DNA from: Dioscorea cayenensis subsp. rotundata | Lineage: Eukaryota > Streptophyta > Magnoliopsida > Dioscoreales > Dioscoreaceae | Direction: 5' to 3' | Assembly (NCBI RefSeq): GCF_009730915.1 | Contig: NC_052475.1 | Span: 30,069,016 to 30,133,015 of the forward strand | DNA length: 64,000 bases | Shown: positions 32,116 to 44,974 of the stretch, piece by piece | Layout of the letters: each line of letters begins with the position of its first letter | Numbering within the stretch: position 1 is the first letter of the stretch | Notes under the pieces: generated by a model | Seen by the model: the letters and a program-made list of their open reading frames with translations, nothing else | Databases searched by the model: none | What the model was told of the DNA's origin: nothing | Made by a program: the position numbers and the translations under genes

Positions 32116-34800
32116 ATGGGGTGTAAAGGAATCCTTGGCTTCGATTACGGCATCGTGCAGGCGCCCCTCGGCCCTGACATCTCTGGGCCGGAACTCGTTG
32201 CCGCCGTTGCAAACGCTGGCGCGGTTGGGCTCCTCCGAGCACCTGACTGGGTATCCATTTTCTCACACTCTTATCTTTTTGAATTGATGATCTTTGCTTG
32301 ATTTCATGCAAGGAAGGTGAGCTTATAGATTGTCTTTGATAGTTAAAGTTGGTTCCTTTTCATGCTTTTTATATGCAAAATGAGAGTTTTGCTTTCTTTT
32401 CTTTTGCTTTTAAGTGCTTATTTTGGTTTTATTTCTGAAGTTAATTAAATTGAAACCCCGATGCTGTTTATTTTATTGTGTCCAAAAGTTGATTCTTTTT
32501 TTTCCCCCTTTTATAGCTGGCAACAATAGCCGGAAGTTTATTTTTGTCACTGATGATTAATTACTTGTTTTACCTTCTTAAGGATAACCATGGGTATGAA
32601 TCTTTATCAGGAAGCACCTGATTATCTGAGGGAATTAATAAGAAAAACAAGAACTTTGACAAGTAAACCATTTGGCGTTGGTGTTGTGCTAGCGTTTCCA
32701 CACAAGGAAAATATGAAGGTTATATTGGAAGAGAAGGTTGCCATGGTGCAAGTTGCATGGGGAGAATACCCAAGGGAGCTAGTATGTGAAGCTCATGAGG
32801 CAGGGGTCAAGGTTGTTCACCAAGTAAGTGGTTTTGTTCAGTGTGGCTATTCTAGTCCTTATCTTCTTTTTCACATGGATAAATAATGCTGCAATTCTAT
32901 GGCCAATATATATATATATATATATTTATATTTTTTTGGGGGAAATCTTTCTATAGGCTTTAGTTATTTGACATTAACCATAGGCTACTAATTTTTTACT
33001 CAAAACGTTCAAGTGCAGCACACATCTAACCACAGTTTTCTCTTGCAATAGCTGTTCGCAATTGTCTGTTAGTGGTATTCAAAGAATATTTTAGGTTCAT
33101 GCAGTTCTGTGACCCTTTTGCAGTCTATTTTGAACTAAAATTATTCCTCTTTCTTCTTTAACTTATTTATAACTGTCAAAGTAAAGCATCTTTGGGATGT
33201 GATTAACCTGATTCATGAAGGGATCTGACCCCTATCATTTTTAAAGTAACTGCATATTTCTTAGAGTGCATGCTAAAAAGCAAATAGGATGGTTATTGAA
33301 TTGAACTCAGACAACATTGTGCACCTAGAATCCAGAGAAGATACATGTCATGTTTCGGGAGATGTTGTGATCACTGATCATAACTTTTTATTGGTGTATA
33401 ATAGTTAAATCTTTGTAATCACTGAATACTTATTAGGATTTGGATACAAGTAACTCTTGGTTATCAAGGTGATGTTCCATGAAGAATTTAAATTTTCTTA
33501 ATAATAGAATCAAATAGCAGATGAGCCTAAAAAGTTGGTTAAATAAGACAACTAAGCGTATATGAGAATTAGTAATGTTAATTGGGTACTGATTTTTTTG
33601 GAGTTTGGACAGATTGGCCACTTTGAGGAGGCAGAGAAAGCTAAGAATGCTGGTGTTGACGCAATTATAGTTCAAGGTCATGAGGCTGGAGGGCACGTCA
33701 TTGGTCTGGTATGGGTGTATCCTATTACTTTTCTGCAAAATTTTTCCTCTATTCAAAATTAGATCGAAATGTTGAAGGATTTATTCACACTTCTGCAAGT
33801 GTAGGGTTAGGATTTTGTTAGTTTTGGTGCAATTCATGATCATTTGTAAAAGTTAATTAGAGTATTCAAACCTTAGTTTCTGGACAACTCAATTTAACAA
33901 ATTGCACGGTTCTATGAGAGGGCATATTACCATGGGCTCGATATTTAATTATTATATGATATTGTGCAGGATGGCTTGGTATCTCTTGTGCCTAGAGTGG
34001 TAGATTTGGTTTCCAGTTGTGGCATTCCTGTAATTGCTGCTGGAGGCATTGTAGATGCGCGAGGCTATGCTGCTGCGTTGGCGCTTGGTGCTCATGGTAT
34101 CTGCATGGGAACTAGGTCTCCAAGATACTCTTTGCCTTTTATGCTAACAAATTTGTCAACTATTAGATCACTGTTTGTTCTGTTCGCTAATCATAATAGT
34201 TACAATTTACAGGTTTGTTGCTACACTGGAAAGTTTTGCTCACCCATTGTATAAACAAAGCCTGGTTGAATTAGATGAAACTAAGTACACCAATATATTT
34301 GGTCGTTCAAGGTGGCCTGTACCACATCGTGTGCTGCAAACATCGTTCTTCACTGAAAATGGGCAACTTCCTGACCATGAAAATGAGGACAACAAGCCCA
34401 TTATAGGGCATGCTGTAATTAATGGCATAGTAAGTACACACATTAGTATTTGCCATTCTTGGGTGTTGTGCTTGTGGAAATAGTAGTTGTGGGAACCAGC
34501 TTAATTACATTGAAGGCCATGACTAAGATATTAACAACAAATATTAGCCTTGAATTTTGGTTTTGGTAATCATCCTTCTTGAGGTACAAGCTTAATTATG
34601 AAGTTCTTTTTCAGGAGAAAGACATAAGGCTCTTTGCGGGCACTGTTCCAAATGCTAGAACAACAGGCGACGTTGAAAGAATGGTTATGTACGCAGGTGA
34701 AGGTGTTGGCCTTATTAAGGACATTGTTCCTGCTGGTGAAGTGGTAAAGAGGCTAGTTGAAGAAACAAAACATCTGATTCAGCAACTTCTGAATGCTTGA
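32116..34800 (+). CDS. Nitronate monooxygenase (2-nitropropane dioxygenase-like)
   Basis: Six exons (32116-32250, 32611-32823, 33613-33708, 33970-34115, 34213-34429, 34615-34800), all GT-AG and in frame, give 330 aa, typical of this FMN-dependent TIM-barrel family. Visible blocks are the N-terminal [20 protein letters not shown] with the early flavin-binding [15 protein letters not shown] across junction 1, [21 protein letters not shown] (the loop with the probable catalytic His), [20 protein letters not shown] and [12 protein letters not shown] (phosphate-binding end of the FMN site). The C-terminal [20 protein letters not shown] closes the fold. The enzyme oxidises alkyl nitronates such as propionate 3-nitronate; the plant substrate is not established here. 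An alternative upstream acceptor at 32583 would add ten residues, but family alignment favours W|EAPDY. Confidence 0.93.
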
Positions 34801-36002
34801 TGCAATGAAAGAATGGTGCATTTCCAGTGAGTATCATCCTAATTCATCAGCTCATGAAAATTCTGTTATTTTATGCCATGACAGGATGGCAATGCAAAAC
34901 TCTCGTTATGTATCATTGTTTCTAATTAGCACTTAAAAGCTCACTCTTTACATTTTATATACTGAATTGGTAGCAGCAAAATTAATAAATTTTTTTACTA
35001 TTTAGTTCCTGGCAACTAATTTTCTAATGAGATCTAATTTGTTGTCTCTTTGCTGCTAGCATCTGCCTCCTGAAATAGTCTCACAGGTGCAATTCTAGTC
35101 ACTGTATCCTCCAAAGATGGCAAACGGAGAGCTTCAGGACCAGGTGTGCCATTTCCACAACATCTTCTTCGTCAATAATACCAATTTTAGCTTCTCATCT
35201 CTCTCTCTTGTTCAGTGTCTGTATAAAACTAGTCATGATCATCGATTAAATTGTACCAGAATAAAATTTGCTCATGTATCCTGTTGATCAAGCGCTGCTC
35301 ATCTTTAAATGTTCATTGATTGACATTGACTGTAAAATCTCTGTGATGCAACAAGCATTATGCTCATTGTACATTGAATATTTGGGCCACTGTTGTCCAT
35401 GTCTCTGATGTACATTCATTTAGAATAATGATGAATCATCTGGCTTTAATCAGCCCAGTCATTCATACCATTAAGACACTCTTCCAAGTTCCATGCAAGA
35501 AATGGACCACTTTCTTGCAGCAGTGAATACTGATTAGTCTCCATTACTTTAGAGTTAAAACATAGAAAAGTTTGTGACTGCACTCTTTTTTTCTCTTTCT
35601 CTGCATTTCTCATCTTCCTTGCCTGTACATATGATCCATCACCATTAGAGGATAAAAGTTCAGCTCATACTTCTAGTACCATAACAGGAAAGGAAAAGCT
35701 TCCTTCATTGGCTGTCAAAATCTCAGTGACATTAAAATCAACCTTCTCTCTCTAAATCTCAGTCACTGTGTCAAAGAAATAGAACAGAGACAACAACCAC
35801 CCCATTTCATGATTCCCAACCAAACTTTGCAGCCTTTTTCAACCAGAGTAATTAAAACCCCACATTCATTCATTTGATCGCGGTCAAATCCATGTTCCCA
35901 AAAGGACAGTAGTGATTGTTATGCATCAATTCTTGCAACAAATCCTCAACCCGGTTCCATGATAGATGGGATTACAATGGCCCACCCATCCCATGAGTGA
36001 CC
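34801..36002. other. Intergenic region between NMO-like gene and EPFL gene
   Basis: 34801-35300 contains the likely 3' UTR of the NMO-like gene. The rest is promoter-side sequence of the EPFL gene with CT-rich words (TTTTTCTCTTTCTCTG near 35586, CTTCTCTCTCTAAATCTC near 35743). No further gene is seen. Confidence 0.5.
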
Positions 36003-36368
36003 ATGAACTCACTTCTCTTCTTCACTCTGCTTGCCAACCTCTTCCTTGCCTCACTCGCTGCTACTCCTCAGGTACAAATTAACATCCTCTTAACCATCTC
36101 ATTCTTTGTTAACAAACTCATTATATTGCTTGCTTGTCTGCTTCTTCAGGGAATGGTGATGGATGAGAAGATAAGGCTGGGTTCTACACCGCCAAGCTGC
36201 CGCAACCGGTGCAAAGAATGCAGTCCGTGTGCTGCCGTGCAGGTGCCAACACTGCCCGGAGCCGCCCCTGCCTTGCCTGCAGGCAACTATGCTTCTTACA
36301 ACATGTACTCCAACTATAAACCTTTGGGTTGGAAATGCCAGTGTGGCAAACTCTTCTTCAATCCTTAA
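36003..36368 (+). CDS. EPIDERMAL PATTERNING FACTOR-like secreted peptide precursor (EPFL)
   Basis: Two exons, 36003-36071 and 36150-36368, encode 95 aa. Residues 1-20 (MNSLLFFTLLANLFLASLAA) are a clear signal peptide. The C-terminal domain begins LGSTPPSC and has the six cysteines of EPFLs in the order C-x3-C-x2-C-x2-C, a loop, then C-x-C (SCRNRCKECSPC, WKCQC). The loop carries VQVPTLPG and YSNYKPLGWK, and the protein ends FNP. EPFL peptides are apoplastic ligands of ERECTA-family receptor kinases with TMM. The GSTPP start, the AVQVPT block and the long SNYKP loop place it nearer EPFL1-3/7/8 than EPF1/2, EPFL4-6 or EPFL9. I do not pick one member. The intron right after the signal peptide is usual in the family. 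A GTG two codons upstream is not the likely start. Confidence 0.92.
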   Translation: MNSLLFFTLLANLFLASLAATPQVQINILLTISFFVNKLIILLACLLLQGMVMDEKIRLGSTPPSCRNRCKECSPCAAVQVPTLPGAAPALPAGNYASYNMYSNYKPLGWKCQCGKLFFNP

Positions 36369-36589
36369 AATGACTCTTTTAAAACTCACTCAATTTGATT
36401 ACTTCTTGTTGATGTTGTTGTTGATCTTGTTTGTTATTCACTTTGCTTCTCTCCTTTGTTTGTTATTCTTTTTTTTTGTTGTATACTTTGTTTTTGAGAT
36501 GAATGTACACACTGTGTTTGATGGAGAATTTTGTTCTTCTTATCATCTTGGTTCCTTTGTTTGTGTCTTGAATAGCGGCTACCATGTGT

Positions 36590-36637
<48 letters not shown>

Positions 36638-37573
36638 ATTATTAATTTTTGCGGAAAAAATATTCTTCTCAAAATTTCATTTCACTGTAGAAGAAAATAT
36701 GACGTATGATGATAATTTTTTTTTAAAAAAAAATTTTGCACGGGCATGGCAATAATGAAGGTCTCTCCCATCCTTCAGCCATATTATAATAACTTGACCA
36801 CTGACCAAGGGATTTATTGGTATCTAAATCTTTATTGAAATCTTTTACAAGTACTGTGTGATTTATTGATATCTAGGTGGATTTTTATTAAAAAATTTTA
36901 TAAATAATGAAAGTACAAATCTTAAATAAATATATATTTTTGAGAGTATAAGCAAATATATATTTTTTAAGAGTGTAAATAGTAATTGTATATGAGTAGT
37001 CTACCCATGTTCATGTTGGCTTTTCCCCCAATTGTTCTATCAATGTTTGTATATGTTTCTACGTTTTTTTACGGTTTAGCAGTTATTTTAAAAATAAATA
37101 AATAAATAATAATAATAATTTGCCTCTTAAAGATAAAAAAATTTGATTATTTAATGATTGCAGAAACTTGTATATTGAAATTCAATTGATTATATGCATA
37201 AAGTGATTGTTTTAGATTTCATAAAAGAGTTTTATTTTTAAGTTTCCATTTATAGTTTCATATCTCATGTAAACTAATCATTGTTTGGATAAATTAATGA
37301 TGATTTACCTGCACTTTCTTAAAAAAACCTCAAAATCAAATCACTATATTTCGTAAGAACTTATAATTATTTCATACATTAAAGTAACGAAAAAAAAAAT
37401 CCAACAAATCCCACGACAAGGATAAATACCAAAATATAAATCTTCTCACGGATCTAGATGCAACTTTCACAAAATTCTATAATTTATAATAATTTTGAGG
37501 TGTGATAAGTAAAACTTACATTTAATTTAAGAAAGCTAAAGCTCTTCTACCGTTCATAACGATAAAGTGGATA
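36369..37573. other. Intergenic region with (TC)n tract
   Basis: A (TC)n microsatellite at 36594-36631 lies in or near the EPFL 3' UTR. 36640-37540 is AT-rich spacer. I see no gene. Confidence 0.6.
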
Positions 37574-40500
37574 ATGGCTTCCACTTCTCTACTTCATCTC
37601 TCCATCTCATCCTCTCTCCCTTCTCGCCGGCGAGGAGCTTCTCCTCTCCTCCGCCCTCATCCTCCTCTCCTCCGGCGATCGCCGCTTCGATCGCGTGCTC
37701 CCATCTCTGCTGCTGCTGGGCCGGCGGAGGGGGCGTCGCCACTTCATGCGCTCATCTTTGATTGCGACGGTGTGATCCTTGAATCGGAGCACCTTCATCG
37801 CCAGGCATACAATGATGCTTTTGCGCATTTCTCTGTTCGATCCCCTGCTTCCTCATCGGAAATTCTTTTCTGGGAAACTGATTTCTATGACGAACTCCAG
37901 AACCGTATCGGCGGTGGCAAGCCTAAGATGCGATGGTTTTGCTATCAGTTCTTGAATTTTTGATTTATTTGTGTTTTTTTTTTCTTTTTTTTTGGTTTGT
38001 AATTTAGGTTTGGGATTTGTTTTGCTTAGGTACTTCAATGAGAATGGGTGGCCTTCGTCTTCGGTGTTTGAGGATCCTCCGGTTGAGAGCGCGGATAAAG
38101 AGAAGCTGATTGATATTCTTCAGGTCCAAAAATAATTTTTGTTTTTTATACCTCTTATTTTCTCTAGATTCTTGTCTTCCATCATCATAATGATGCTTAT
38201 ATGTAATGGAAGTTTGGGGCAGTGACTTCTTGCAAATTCAAACCTTTGCTGAAGTTCTTACCCTGAATATGATGTTTGAGTCTGTATTACAATTAGAAGC
38301 GTTGGGAATGATGTTTGGGACTTCCACTACTTGATTTTTGACTCATTGTGTTCGTTCCAGTCGGCGGAAGAGTAGGGAGTTCACATCCGTTGTCTTCCCT
38401 TTTGAATCCTGTATGTTTTTAGTTGTTACTGTATACTTTAATATAGTCAATTAAATTGGATCATTGGCTGGCTGAAAAATGCTGCACATCCGCTGGTGCA
38501 ACAAAACCTGAAATCTGATTCAAGTAGCCTTTTGTTGTTTAATAGAGTTATACTTCTTCTTTAGATGTGGATAGATATTCAAGACCGTCAACATGAAGAT
38601 TTGTTTGAATGTTGTCTAAACCTGAGCTTTTTTTTAGTAACCTGCATTTGCTAATATCTAAATGGGCAAGCCACAATTTCTAATTTTCTTTTAATCATTG
38701 GACATATATTCACGTCATACTAACATATGAAAGTTTCTAACTGAATGAGTTCACTTGTCTATTTCTATTGTCTATATTGACTTGATTATGTTTATCATTT
38801 TTTCAGGACTGGAAAACTGAGAGGTACAAAGAAATTATCAAATCCGGAGTTGTAAGTATGACATGTTTCTTCAATGAGTTGTGTTCTGTAGATAATAATA
38901 TTGTTCTTGGATGGTAATGGCAACAGTTTGCAGTATTTACTTGTTTGATCAGGTGAAACCTAGACCAGGTGTCCTTCGATTGATGGATGATGTCAAGGGT
39001 GCGGTAATAGAGTTTGCCACTTAAACTTTTATTTGTATATATATTTTCTCTCTCAACCATACATTTCCATATTGTTTCGAATTATTTTAAATGTGTAGAT
39101 GTCTTGTGTATGGATATTTTTTATATGTTGTTTGTATTGGGGGCATCATGACACTCATGGGCGTATTTGGTCACTTGTTGGTGTTGCTTTTACGACTTCA
39201 AAACATTCAATTTTGACAATCCCCTAAATGTCACAGGGTATAAAGCTTTCTGTTTGCTCAGCAGCTACTAAAAGTTCAGTCATACTATGCCTGGAGAATC
39301 TTTTAGGACTTGTAAGGCTTTTAGCATGTTTTCCTTTCATCTTTTGATTAATTGTAATTTTCAAAAGATAAGATAATACAACTTCTGTTATTCTTTCTGT
39401 AGGAGCGATTCCAAGGTCTGGATTGCTTTCTCGCAGGTATCTTACTGCTGGATTTTATTTCTTTTTTTAGTTGCACGTCTTGATAAAAGAACCTTGAGTT
39501 GTCATCTTATTGTGATTTTGGACTTGATTGTGATTATTAAGTAATGGTGTTTAATACAGCTTATTCTAAATTTGTTAACCTTATCTTACTTAGTTACATA
39601 TGCATAATTTAAGTTTCAGCTGCATTGGATGCACCAAAGTTTAAATGATATTGAAAAGATAAAATAACACATAAGTCCTGACTAATATTGAGATTTACAG
39701 AGATTGATTAGGGTACATCATGCCTTTCTATTTGAACTTGAAAATGAAGTCTTAACTTGAAGCATTGGACAGCTGTTTTAACTTTATTATTAAAAAATTA
39801 GCATCATGATAGATTGTTTTTGCTTCTAAACTTGCTTGAATTAGTGCTTGCATGTTGACAGAGCAGGCATTCTTATTTCACCATTTCTTTTATTATGGAA
39901 TCATATAAAATATCATAAAGGAGACTTTTCGATCAAATTCAATCCTCCTTAACTTAAATATTGGTGAGACCTGAGACCATCAGGTGATCACATCTAGCAT
40001 AGGTGATGGAATATATCATTAAGTAAACAACAATTTTCCCACTTGCGTCAAAATATTGTATGTAAAATGCGGTTTGATGCTACCAAAATTCTCTTTTATT
40101 TTTTAACCCAAATCGTTTGTGTCTTGCATTCAACAGTAAAAATGTGTTGTCAAGCATATTTGTTCCTACTACTCTTGTAATGTAAATACATCACATGTTT
40201 TAAAGGTTTGATATAATCTTCTATTGTTACAGGTGATGATGTTAAAGAAAAGAAGCCTGACCCATCAATTTATTTGACGGCTTCTCAGGTAAGTGGAATA
40301 TTAAAGGAGCATCTTATTTAATTTCTGTTGTTTTCTGGAAGTGACAAATTGGGAATAAAAAAATATAAATGATTTTAACCTTATTCTAAGCATTTTATTT
40401 TGCAGAAACTAGGTGTGTTGGGAAAGAACTGTCTAGTGGTGGAGGATAGTGTCATTGGATTGCAGGTTATAACTTATATCTTCCATTTAAGATCATATTA

Positions 40501-40893
40501 CTAAACAGGAGATTGAATTAGTCATAGGTTTGAGTGAGATTTCTGGCTTCCTCAGGCCGCAACTGGAGCGGGAATGCCATGCATAATAACTTACACATCA
40601 TCGACTGCAAATCAGGTGAAGTTTTGAGCCGAAGTCTTTTTATTTAGTTAACTGGACTTCACTGCAATATGATATTGTTATCATTTACTGTATATAGGAC
40701 TTCAAAGATGCCATAGCCACGTATCCTGACTTAAGCAACGTGAGGTATTGTTATCGATCACCTTTTGACATGCGATGAGGTCAACATATTCTTTTTTTTT
40801 TTTGGTTTAATGACTATTACCTTTAAACCATGACATATTTGCAGGCTTGAAGACCTTGAATTGTTGCTTCAAAAAACACTTGTTGCTAGTTAA
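37574..40893 (+). CDS. CBBY: Plastid CbbY-type HAD phosphatase
   Basis: Eleven exons (37574-37935, 38030-38123, 38807-38851, 38953-39003, 39237-39311, 39403-39436, 40233-40288, 40406-40465, 40556-40615, 40698-40744, 40845-40893) give 310 aa. Residues 1-55 are an Arg/Ser/Pro-rich chloroplast transit peptide encoded by GC-rich sequence. HAD motif I is FDCDGV with catalytic Asp63 and Asp65, motif II is CSAATKSS, motif III is in EKKPDP, and motif IV is VVEDSVIG. The blocks WKTERYKEIIKSG and RFQGLDCFLAGDDV are typical of plant CbbY. In plastids CbbY dephosphorylates xylulose-1,5-bisphosphate, a misfire inhibitor of Rubisco; this is known for the Arabidopsis protein. Exon 6 is only 34 bp. The 796-bp intron after it is the longest. 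Confidence 0.94.
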
Positions 40894-42041
40894 AGTCTCT
40901 TGTTTGACTGATGATAGTCAACAATTTGGTGCTGCAGCAGCATTGTGATTTTTCTATGCTGTTGATGAAGTAATCCTTGCCTCTATTGGCCAGCTTTTTC
41001 AAGTTGATTAATTTCCTGCATCTTAATGCATTTTTTATTTTATTTTATATGCTAACCAATGTGCTACAGTAAAACTATTATGTATTTATTTTGCGAGTCA
41101 TGTATTTTGCCATCTTATTTTTACTTGTGAAGAAATCATTGTCTTTTTAATTGGTTCCCTTTAATTGTATTTAGCAAAGGTTGGTACAAGTATAAATTAA
41201 TTTTATTGTTTGCAAATATATTTGCAGTTTTGCATTGTCTGATAGATTCCTAATAAGTAATAACTGGCTTACAGGGTTGTTCATGGACGTTTGCTGGATT
41301 AATAATTAGATGCAACTAACTTCTCTAGTTTGATATCTGCTTTTCATGATTATGCTTCTTGAATTCATAATTTTTCTAGGCTTTTTTTGAATTATCAATT
41401 AATAGGGTAGTGATTAGGTAGATTAGAATATAACGGTCAATCATTAACCATCAGATTGTATCTTAGCTGTCATTCTTGGAGTATAATTTTTCATGACAGC
41501 TAATTTTTTTTGAAATTAGCTGTCACTGTTTATTTTTTGTTGGAATTCCAATAATCTTAGCTGTCATTCTTGGAGTACAATTGTATCTACTGCAACTGCG
41601 TAAAACCCACATTTGACCATGAGATAATTAACAATTCATTTCCAGATAGTCTTAAAATTTTCTCCTTGCATCAGATAAGAATGTGGTATATAAAATTATC
41701 CTCCTATCCATATGATTATGTAATTACACTTGCTCTAAAGATGTGTTAGTGATGTCAGAGAAATAGTTTTAGAGGAAAGCAAAATCTCTTGATATCATGA
41801 ACAAATTGATTTTTACTGTTGAAGATATATATTTGATCAATAATTTGCTTCATTTTCTTGACTATCTTGGGAAAGGATTTGGTTGATTTTTAACAATTAT
41901 TTAGATTATTTAACATTCCGATAATAGGAACTTAATTTCCCCTTATCATTGTAGATAAAATCTAGACAAACAATTATTTTTTCATCGACAAGGACACACA
42001 TTCTCACCTTGCCAACACTCCAATATAAGGTAGTGTCATCA
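40894..42041. other. Intergenic region with a 24-bp direct repeat
   Basis: This holds the CBBY 3' UTR, then AT-rich spacer. The words ATCTTAGCTGTCATTCTTGG at 41460 and 41554 start two copies of a 24-bp direct repeat 94 bp apart. Between them lies an imperfect palindrome around CATGACAGCTAATT / AAATTAGCTGTCACTG. This looks like a degenerate small insertion or local duplication. No gene is seen. Confidence 0.5.
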
Positions 42042-43576
42042 TCAAGAACTTATCTTTGCTAGAAGTACCTCACTGAGTAACCTCTTTAGATTATTGAAAG
42101 AAGATCCACCATCTCTTGCTGCATTCTCTGCTTGTTCTTTCCACTCCAATGCCTTGTTCCTCATCTCCATCCCTTTCTCACCATTCATCAACTCTTTTAT
42201 CAATCCCTCCACCTCTTCTTTCTTCACACTGTTACCAATCTCCATTCCCGTTCCCCATTCAGTGCACATATACCTGCAATTAGTTTGTTGTTCAGCAAAG
42301 AATGGCCAACATAGGAGAGGCACACCACCACAGACACTCTCCAAAGTTGAATTCCATCCACACTGAGTCAAGAACCCCCCAATGGATGGATGTTTTAGCA
42401 CTTCCTCTTGTGAGCACCAACTGGCTAGTAAGCCTCTCTCTCTTGTGTCTCCTTCATGAACTCTTGTGGGACAACAGCAGTGTCTCCTCTTAGAAGGTCT
42501 GGTCTAATTATCCACAAGAAGTTATGCTTACTATTTGCGAGTCCCCATGCAAACTCCATCAACTGTTCTTTGCTTATCACTGTCACACTTCCAAAGTTCA
42601 CATACACTAATGATTTTGGTTTCTTCCTGTCCAACCATTCCATGCAACCTGGTTCTTCTTTCCATAAATTTGAGCCTATGGATGCAACTGGACTTTCTGG
42701 TATTTGACTGGAAAGCAAGGATAGAGGACCAATAGTGTAAACTGGAGGGAGCATTAATGCCATTGCCTCTAGATAGGGATGGTCTAACTCATTGAATGTG
42801 TTGAGGATGACAGCTGAGCCCATGGAAGCTCTCTGTGTTTCATGCAAGATAAAGTTGATTGCTGTATCATCAAGATTAGTTGTTCTAATGAAGGTCGGGA
42901 TGCCTCTTAGGCGCATGTTCTTCATCCCCGGTATCCATTATTAACATCCTTCATATCTATCGATACAAAATTGAAATGAGAAAACTTGCTTGAGATTTTC
43001 GAGTTTGTGCTATTGCATGACATTCTTTTATAATAGTTTATCCTATAAATTCAGTTAAATTATTATTAGGATGACAGGGAGTACCTTTGAGTGGGACTAA
43101 GCCTTTCTGAGTGAGATGATGGTAATGCATATAGGCCATTAAACCACAAGCACTGGTTGTCCAGAATAAGACGTCAGGGATCAAGAGCTCCTTGGCAACA
43201 TCCAAAGTGAAGCTCATGCCTCCATTAGAAACAACACAGGTCACCGGAGGAACTCTTGAAGACCCACCATTGAGCCTTGTCAGCAGCTGTCGAAAAGGAT
43301 CCAAGCATTTAAATCATCAGACTGGAAGAGCAAGCAGATATCCTGCGTGGTGTCCTCATCGGAAGGTACGAGGCCATCAGGTATGGTCTCGAAGCGGAAG
43401 TCATAGAGACCATTCAAAGAAGATGTGCCACGAGAGCGGAGTAGGGGATGGTGGCTGTACTCAGTGTTGACAGAGGTGATATGGAAGCCATTGGAGTGCA
43501 GGAGCTTGGAGAGCTTGAGTATGTGGCCTTGAGCTGGGAATGGAACGCACACTGCATGTGGTTTTTCCCCTGCTAT
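42042..43576 (-). pseudogene. UGT85-type UDP-glycosyltransferase, broken copy
   Basis: The minus strand reads a family-1 plant glycosyltransferase, closest to UGT85A. Recognisable are [73 protein letters not shown] and a nearly full PSPG donor-sugar box (WCSQEEVLKHPSIGGF, CGWNSTLESVCGGVP, WPFFAEQQTN). Damage: the place of the start codon is ATA (43574-43576); three residues are missing after PAQGHI; one base is missing near 43307 (DDLNA / LDPFRQLL); there is a short deletion around the exon-2 start near 42935, where NGY and WIPGM overlap; and two extra bases lie in a GA run near 42436. Intact relatives are about 480 aa and glycosylate small molecules. The frames are otherwise well kept, so the loss looks recent. 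Some breaks could be assembly errors, but not easily all of them. Confidence 0.85.
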
Positions 43577-43782
43577 AGACCTTAACTCTCTGTGTGCCGG
43601 TGCTAGTGTTCGACGAAGGTGAATAGAATGGAAATGCTCCTTTTATAGCAATGTTTGATCATATGAGAACTAGATGTCAACGTAGTGAAGAAGAAGGTTG
43701 GATGGTGATGAACTTCAAAAAGAGTGAATGATCTGAAAGGTCTCAACTCTCAAGCAATGAAACTTTGATTTAATACTGTTAT

Positions 43783-43824
<42 letters not shown>

Positions 43825-44169
43825 CCTTTGACCTTGACATGAAGGTGAAGAATGAATGGATGATTTGAGAACTTGTTTTTAGCTTGTATTTTTATTGGTG
43901 TCTTTGGTGTTGAAGGGAAGTATTGTAGCATAAACAGCCGCCAGAGTTCGTCTAATGAAATCTCTAGTATTTATTTATTTAAATAAATCTTTGATAAAAT
44001 AAAATTAATAATTATTTTTTTGTAAATTACAAATATAACATAAATATATGTGATGAGTTTTTGACTAGAAGGACCAAAAAAAAGAGAGAGAAAAATAAAG
44101 GAATCAATTCAAGTATTATACCTAAAAGTTTCTTATCAGAGTTTGAAATGTGACAGCAGATTTTACGGC

Positions 44170-44200
<31 letters not shown>

Positions 44201-44974
44201 ACGATGGAGCTTGCACGTTGAAAATTATTTATTTATTAAACATAAAACTCATCTTCATCCGGTGAGGTAATTCAATCTTCTTGTCCTCTTCTGTGTCACT
44301 CTTATTATCTAATTTATTAATTGTTTTTTTTAAAAAAAAATAGCTTATTTATAACCAAATGAGGTTTGAGTGAGCCAAATAATTGCAAATATAGATATTT
44401 ATTTATTAAATAAAATAATAACCATCCCTTTAAAAGTGATTAGCACTGACTTTAATTATATAAAAAGCATTCTTGTAAAAATTCATATTGGAACGACAGA
44501 AAAATAAAAAGAAAAATATTTCTGGGTGAGAGTTTATATCCCTAATTAAGCTTGTCCATATTAAAAAAAAAAAAAAATGTGGTCAGGCACCGGCGCCGCC
44601 CAATATCTTCAAGCATGTCCATTTCTTAACAACCACAAATCTTATACAAACAAACCATTCAACTTAAAAATCACATTAAAATAATGAGAAAAAAAACTCC
44701 AAAACTACAAAACAAATTAAGCGTGAAACCACTGTCAACACTGCTGCCAATATTTACCAATTTCTCTTTTTTCCACTCTCATATTAAAAACATTACTCTC
44801 ATTAATAAACTTCTACAACGTGTTTCTCGTGCCACTTATTTTTTTTTTTATTTTTTTTTTGCCGTCCTCTCATGTATATATATATATATATATAATCAAT
44901 AGTACTGAAGGCAAAAACACACACAGCAGAAGAAGAAGAAGAAGAAGAAGAAGAAGAAGAGTTAGTAATTAAAA
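43577..44974. other. Intergenic region, former UGT promoter, several (TA)n tracts
   Basis: (TA)n tracts lie at about 43790-43820, 44172-44200 and 44874-44894, the last in the probable core promoter or leader of the next gene. A (GAA)n tract at about 44932-44960 lies in that gene's leader. The rest is AT-rich with no gene. Confidence 0.55.

Noticed and set aside
35997-36002. GTG start two codons before the EPFL ATG
   Set aside because: Plant nuclear genes seldom start at GTG, and the ATG at 36003 gives a complete signal peptide.
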